Of a stretch of DNA of 8,584 nucleotides, positions 6,088 to 8,584 are shown piece after piece. This stretch comes from Treponema sp. (GTDB lineage: Bacteria > Spirochaetota > Spirochaetia > Treponematales > Breznakiellaceae). Below the pieces are notes generated by a model. That model did not search any database. It saw only the letters and a list, made by a program, of their open reading frames with translations, and was not told the DNA's origin. The stretch is taken from positions 1 through 8,584 of the forward strand of contig JAISEB010000210.1 of assembly GCA_031264395.1 (NCBI GenBank). Reading direction: 5' to 3'. The first letter of the stretch is position 1; every line of letters starts with the position of its first letter. The position numbers were made by a program, and so were the translations under genes.

Positions 6088-7458
6088 TTACGAAACGGCG
6101 GGCAGCGAGGCGAAGCTCTTTTCCAGATCCGCGTCTGTGGGAATATAATCGCTCATGGTCTTCGCGTTATAGTCCGTGTAAGCCGACAGATCGAAATAGC
6201 CGGTTCCGGTCAATCCGAAAAGAATCACCTTTTTTTCTCCCGTGCGTTTACATTCAAGCGCCTCGTCAATGGCCGCCTTTATCGCGTGGGCCGATTCGGG
6301 CGCGGGCAGTATGCCTTCCGCCTTCATGAAACGGACCGCGGCGTCAAAGACCCCCGTCTGTACTTCGGCCCTTGCCTCAATGTACCCGTCCCTGTACAGC
6401 TTCGACAGAGACGAATTCATCCCGTGGTAACGGAGCCCTCCGGCGTGATTGGCGGACGGAATGAAACTGTTGCCCAGCGTGCACATCTTGATAAGGGGCG
6501 TGGTCTTCGCGGTATCGCCGAAATCGTAGGCATAGCGGCCCCGCGTAAACGAAGGACAGGAGGCGGGCTCAACGGCGATAAAACGGGTCTTTGATTTTCC
6601 CGCCAGCTTTTCGCCCATGAACGGCGCGATAAGGCCGCCGAAATTTGATCCCCCTCCGGCGCAGCCGATGATGATGTCGGGCGTAACGCCGTACTTGTCC
6701 AGCGCCGCCTTTGCCTCCTGCCCTATAATGGACTGGTGAAGCAGCACATGGTTGAGCACGCTTCCCAAAACATAACGGCACTTGTCCGTCTTCACGGCCT
6801 TTTCGATGGCTTCCGAAATGGCGCACCCCAGGGAACCGCCGGTATCGGGATCATCCTCAAGGATCTTCTTCCCCGATTCGGTAGTTGTTGAAGGCGAGGG
6901 AACAAGACGCGCCCCGTAGGTTTCGATAAGCGCCTTGCGGCCGGGTTTCTGCCCGGAACTGACCTTCACCATAAAAACCGTCAAGTCCAAGCCGTAAAAA
7001 GCGGAGGCCATGGCCATGGCGGTGCCCCACTGCCCCGCCCCGGTCTCCGTGGTAAGGCTCGTGAGCCCTTCCTCTTTGGCGTAGAAAGCCTGGGCGGCCG
7101 CGGAATTGAGCTTGTGGCTCCCCGACGTATTGGTTCCCTCGAATTTGTAGTAAATCTCCGCCTGTGTCCCCAGGACCTTTTCCAGAAAATAGGCCCGGAC
7201 AAGCGGCGCCGGCCTGTAGGCCCGGTAAAATTCCCCTATACCCTCCGGAATGGGAATGAGGCGGGTAGTGTCGTCCAGCTCCTGCTTTACAGGCTCCTTG
7301 CAGAAAACGGCTTCCAGATCCGCCGCCGTTGCCGGTTTAAGGGTCCCCGGATGAAGCATGGGGTCCGGTTTTTCCTTCATATCGGCCCGTATGTTGTACC
7401 AGTACCTGGGGATCTCATCTTCGGAAAGGTACAAACGGGCCGGAATTTTCGTTGTCAT
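6088..7458 (-). CDS. trpB: TrpB2-type tryptophan synthase beta chain (PLP enzyme)
   Basis: A 456-residue protein of the TrpB2 subfamily: it is longer than TrpB1 and has the typical N-terminal extension of about 80 residues before the fold starts. Seen: the PLP Schiff-base lysine K116 in GSHKLNSA, catalytic-type E138 in TETGAGQWG, the PLP phosphate loop GGGSN (268-272), and the C-terminal GLTGTGYFDLSAY (415-427). Family knowledge: it makes L-tryptophan from indole and L-serine in the cytosol. TrpB2 enzymes often lack a partner TrpA and may salvage free indole. No trpA or other trp gene is nearby. Start: AAGGAG (7465-7470) lies 6 nt before ATG 7458. An in-frame ATG at 7536 would add 26 residues but has no Shine-Dalgarno and lies at the 5' end of the predicted leader, so it is rejected. 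Transcribed convergently with the HD-GYP gene. Confidence 0.93.
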   Translation of the reverse strand: MTTKIPARLYLSEDEIPRYWYNIRADMKEKPDPMLHPGTLKPATAADLEAVFCKEPVKQELDDTTRLIPIPEGIGEFYRAYRPAPLVRAYFLEKVLGTQAEIYYKFEGTNTSGSHKLNSAAAQAFYAKEEGLTSLTTETGAGQWGTAMAMASAFYGLDLTVFMVKVSSGQKPGRKALIETYGARLVPSPSTTTESGKKILEDDPDTGGSLGCAISEAIEKAVKTDKCRYVLGSVLNHVLLHQSIIGQEAKAALDKYGVTPDIIIGCAGGGSNFGGLIAPFMGEKLAGKSKTRFIAVEPASCPSFTRGRYAYDFGDTAKTTPLIKMCTLGNSFIPSANHAGGLRYHGMNSSLSKLYRDGYIEARAEVQTGVFDAAVRFMKAEGILPAPESAHAIKAAIDEALECKRTGEKKVILFGLTGTGYFDLSAYTDYNAKTMSDYIPTDADLEKSFASLPAVS

Positions 7459-7542
7459 GATACGCTCCTTGCAAAAACATTCGTTGTCCGCGCATATAAC
7501 ATACGCGGCGGCATACGTTTCTTCATATAGAAACATATGTTA
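7459..7542 (-). promoter_or_regulatory. trpB 5' leader with two small hairpins
   Basis: On the predicted transcript the leader is about 84 nt. It holds a 6-bp hairpin (7517-7522 with 7529-7534, GTTTCT/AGAAAC, 6-nt loop), then a 5-bp GC stem (7488-7492 with 7504-7508), then the ribosome binding site. A perfect 10-bp palindrome AACATATGTT (7532-7541) sits at the start and could be an operator. No tryptophan codons, T-box motif or run of T after a stem was found, so attenuation is not supported. Confidence 0.35.
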
Positions 7543-7548
7543 CTATCA

Positions 7549-7577
7549 ATAGAAACACAAGTAAAAATCTTTGTCAA
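7549..7577 (-). promoter_or_regulatory. Putative trpB promoter
   Basis: On the minus strand a perfect -35 TTGACA (7572-7577) is followed by a 17-nt spacer and TTCTAT (7549-7554). The -10 box is weak, but the spacing is ideal and the region is AT-rich. The promoter begins 25 bp inside the nearest end of repeat copy B. Confidence 0.5.
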
Positions 7578-7602
7578 GGGAATTCAGGGGGAAATATACG
7601 AT

Positions 7603-7702
7603 AATTTCGAATTCAAAATAACCACGGACGACACGGACCAACGCGGACAAAAAATACATTTGAAACCAAAAAAGTCCGTTCCGTCCGTGAGGTCTGCGGT
7701 TA
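7603..7702 (-). repeat. Dispersed intergenic repeat, copy B (inverted relative to copy A)
   Basis: Starts with AATTTCGAATTCAA (7603-7616), identical to the left terminal repeat of copy A. It continues through ACCACGGAC-type units, an AT-rich centre (about 7649-7673) with TTTGAAACC, and GTCCGTTCCGTCCG plus GGTCTGCGGTT. Its plus strand aligns end to end with the reverse complement of copy A at roughly four in five positions by eye, with a few 1-2 base indels. The far terminal repeat is absent. After GGTT the sequence passes into the second repeat block at 7698. The arms are imperfectly complementary and could form a long hairpin. Confidence 0.78.
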
Positions 7703-7737
7703 ATACCGGTCTTGTCCGTTCTATCCGCGAGGTCCGT
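7698..7737 (+). repeat. Direct repeat flanking the orphan gene, left copy
   Basis: A block beginning GGTTAATACCG and continuing GTCCGTTCTATCCGCG then AGGTCCGT. It is nearly identical to 8130-8170, with about three substitutions and one indel. It also repeats in tandem the right arm of copy B (7674-7702), so it belongs to the same family. The 74 bp from here to the stop of the small gene (7738-7811) are AT-rich; I see no gene or clear terminator there. Confidence 0.75.
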
Positions 7738-7811
7738 CTGCTCCAGATAAGTTTGAAGCATATCTAACAAATATGATAAACGTAATCAAGATTAAAATGA
7801 AAAATTTTATT

Positions 7812-8063
7812 TCAAGCGAGAGTAACATCTTCGTCATCATTCGACAATTCTTCAAGGATCATTTCCGCGCGGCGTAAGTCTCTCAAGCTTGGAATATCAG
7901 AGACTTCTGTCATTTTATCAAGAGAATCATCATCAAACACGCATCGAAAAAGGTGTGTTCGATAGTCAGTCGTTAGTTTTAAGTCACTTTCAAGGATGTT
8001 CGCAAGATGAAGAATTCCGCGTTTAGCAGCTATGAGCTTTAAATTATTTATATGTTCTTCCAT
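7812..8063 (-). CDS. Small hypothetical protein, AT-rich orphan gene
   Basis: An 83-residue protein I do not recognise. Start: AAGGAG (8071-8076) lies 7 nt before ATG 8063, and a plausible promoter lies upstream, so it is probably a real gene. Visible features: mostly helical-looking sequence, no membrane segment or signal peptide, a single Cys (in FRCVF, about residue 41), a charged stretch DIPSLRDLRRAEMILEEL, and a strongly acidic tail (SNDDEDV). Its base composition and codon use (AAA, AAT, ATT, TTA) are clearly more AT-rich than in the neighbouring GC-rich genes. Together with the flanking direct repeats (7698-7737 and 8130-8170) this suggests acquisition by transfer. A small soluble accessory, immunity or antitoxin-like protein is conceivable, but nothing in the sequence proves a function. 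Confidence 0.65.
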   Translation of the reverse strand: MEEHINNLKLIAAKRGILHLANILESDLKLTTDYRTHLFRCVFDDDSLDKMTEVSDIPSLRDLRRAEMILEELSNDDEDVTLA

Positions 8064-8097
8064 TTATTGTCTCCTTGATGTTATTCTTTCATAAGAT

Positions 8098-8125
8098 ACT
8101 ATAAGAAAAAAATAACCGTATTCAA
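8098..8125 (-). promoter_or_regulatory. Putative promoter of the small orphan gene
   Basis: On the minus strand TTGAAT (8120-8125), a 16-nt spacer and TATAGT (8098-8103). The start would be near 8091, giving a leader of about 28 nt with AAGGAG. The -35 box abuts the edge of repeat copy C, so the gene carries its own promoter inside the repeat-bounded segment. Confidence 0.45.
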
Positions 8126-8129
8126 AATT

Positions 8130-8170
8130 GGTTAATACCGATTTTTGTCCGTTCTGTCCGCGAGGTCCGT
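8130..8170 (+). repeat. Direct repeat flanking the orphan gene, right copy (copy C)
   Basis: Begins GGTTAATACCG, then GTCCGTTCTGTCCGCG and AGGTCCGT, followed by GGTTA (8171-8175). It is the same orientation and nearly the same sequence as 7698-7737. It is preceded by ATTCAAAAT (8120-8128), a 9-mer also present just inside the end of copy B (7611-7619), so this may be an internally deleted copy of the element. Downstream, TTCTTGCAT occurs twice (8178-8186 and 8194-8202). Nothing else is seen between here and the permease stop at 8213. Confidence 0.72.
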
Positions 8171-8212
8171 GGTTACATTCTTGCATTTATATCTTCTTGC
8201 ATACTATACGAA

Positions 8213-8584
8213 TCAGCCAAGACCCGCCTTGCGCCGGGTGTACACGTCGTAGAAGACCGCGAGGAGCAGGATGACCGCCTTGACCACGTACTGGTAGTGC
8301 TGGCCCAGGTTCATCAGGGACATGCCGTTGTTGATTGCGCTCATCACAAGGCCCCCCACGATGACCCCGACAACGGTTCCGATGCCGCCGGAAGCGGAGA
8401 CCCCGCCTATATAGCAGGCGGCTATGGCATCCATCTCAAAGAGGTTTCCCGCCTGGGACAGGGCGGAGTTCATGTAGCCTGTGGAAACAACCGCGGCAAG
8501 GCCGCTTAGAACACCCATGATGCAGAAAACGGTAAAAACTATCAGTTCCGAATTGATCCCCGAAAGTTTTGCGGACCGGGCGTT
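8213..8584 (-). CDS. Sugar ABC transporter permease, C-terminal 123 residues (BPD_transp_2 family, XylH/GguB/MglC-like)
   Basis: The frame is open to the right edge, so the N-terminal part is outside the window. Seen: the cytoplasmic coupling-type stretch NARSAKLSGIN (1-11), a membrane segment (about 13-34), and the conserved block EMDAIAACYIGGVSASGGIGT (50-70). This is followed by membrane segments (about 70-88 and 97-113) with INNGMSLM between, and a short basic tail (TRRKAGLG). Family knowledge: these permeases form the inner-membrane channel for monosaccharides such as xylose, galactose or ribose, with a periplasmic or lipoprotein binding protein and a duplicated ATPase. The ACYIGG...SGG block is most like multiple-sugar/xylose permeases, but the substrate cannot be fixed from this fragment. 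The partner genes would be expected beyond the right edge. The ATG at 8518 is internal, not a start. Confidence 0.9.
   Translation of the reverse strand, partial: NARSAKLSGINSELIVFTVFCIMGVLSGLAAVVSTGYMNSALSQAGNLFEMDAIAACYIGGVSASGGIGTVVGVIVGGLVMSAINNGMSLMNLGQHYQYVVKAVILLLAVFYDVYTRRKAGLG

Noticed and set aside
6051..6090. Bidirectional terminator between HD-GYP and trpB
   Set aside because: Only a 5-bp CCGGC/GCCGG stem with a 15-nt loop and no T-tract on either strand; too weak to call in GC-rich sequence.
7459..7536. 26-residue N-terminal extension of TrpB2, or a Trp leader peptide
   Set aside because: No Shine-Dalgarno before ATG 7536, no tryptophan codons, and a strong AAGGAG before ATG 7458. 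T-box also rejected: the leader is too short and lacks the T-box sequence.
7674..8175. CRISPR-like or integron attC-like repeats
   Set aside because: Only three GTCCGTTC-type units with unequal gaps (one gap holds a gene), so not a CRISPR array. The junction GGTTAATACC does not fit the attC core GTTRRRY, and no integrase is in the window.

Overview
The window is chromosomal DNA of an anaerobic bacterium. Genes are GC-rich, but several intergenic stretches and one small gene are AT-rich. The gene set fits a strict anaerobe: a giant CoA-dehydratase-activase-type protein, a PerR-like peroxide sensor, a reverse-type rubrerythrin, a TrpB2-type tryptophan synthase beta chain, an HD-GYP phosphodiesterase and a sugar ABC permease. 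This gene mix and style recalls a free-living or gut spirochaete (Treponema-like). That assignment is an inference from memory of such genomes, and a Clostridia-like host is not excluded.

Layout. Positions 1-3161 (minus) hold the N-terminal 1053 residues of a fused BadF/BcrA-type ATPase plus DUF2229 protein whose end lies beyond the left edge. A 271-bp divergent intergenic region follows, with a good minus-strand promoter, a pair of imperfect direct repeats and a perfect 23-bp PerR-box-like palindrome. Then come perR (3433-3897) and a rubredoxin-first rubrerythrin (4014-4556), both on the plus strand. The rubrerythrin is followed by a strong stem-loop. An HD-GYP protein (4815-6050, plus) converges on trpB (6088-7458, minus). 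A small AT-rich orphan gene (7812-8063, minus) and the C-terminal end of a sugar-transport permease (8213-8584, minus, cut by the right edge) close the window.

How the genes work together. PerR and rubrerythrin form a peroxide-defence pair, and the palindrome between the perR -35 and -10 boxes suggests that PerR represses its own gene. The oxygen-sensitive Fe-S activase divergent from perR is metabolically compatible with this, but nothing shows direct coupling. The HD-GYP protein would act on cyclic-di-GMP. TrpB2 stands without trpA.

Notable structure. (1) A dispersed intergenic repeat of about 100-110 bp occurs in opposite orientations at 4650-4759 and 7603-7702, bracketing the HD-GYP/trpB pair with the same end pointing inward. 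(2) A 40-bp direct repeat derived from the same family flanks the AT-rich orphan gene like a cassette. (3) perR and the HD-GYP gene both appear to be leaderless, with the predicted transcription start on or next to the A of the ATG. (4) The HD-GYP protein is a tandem duplication in which both halves keep a full set of metal ligands. No RNA genes, CRISPR arrays, transposases or integrases were seen.
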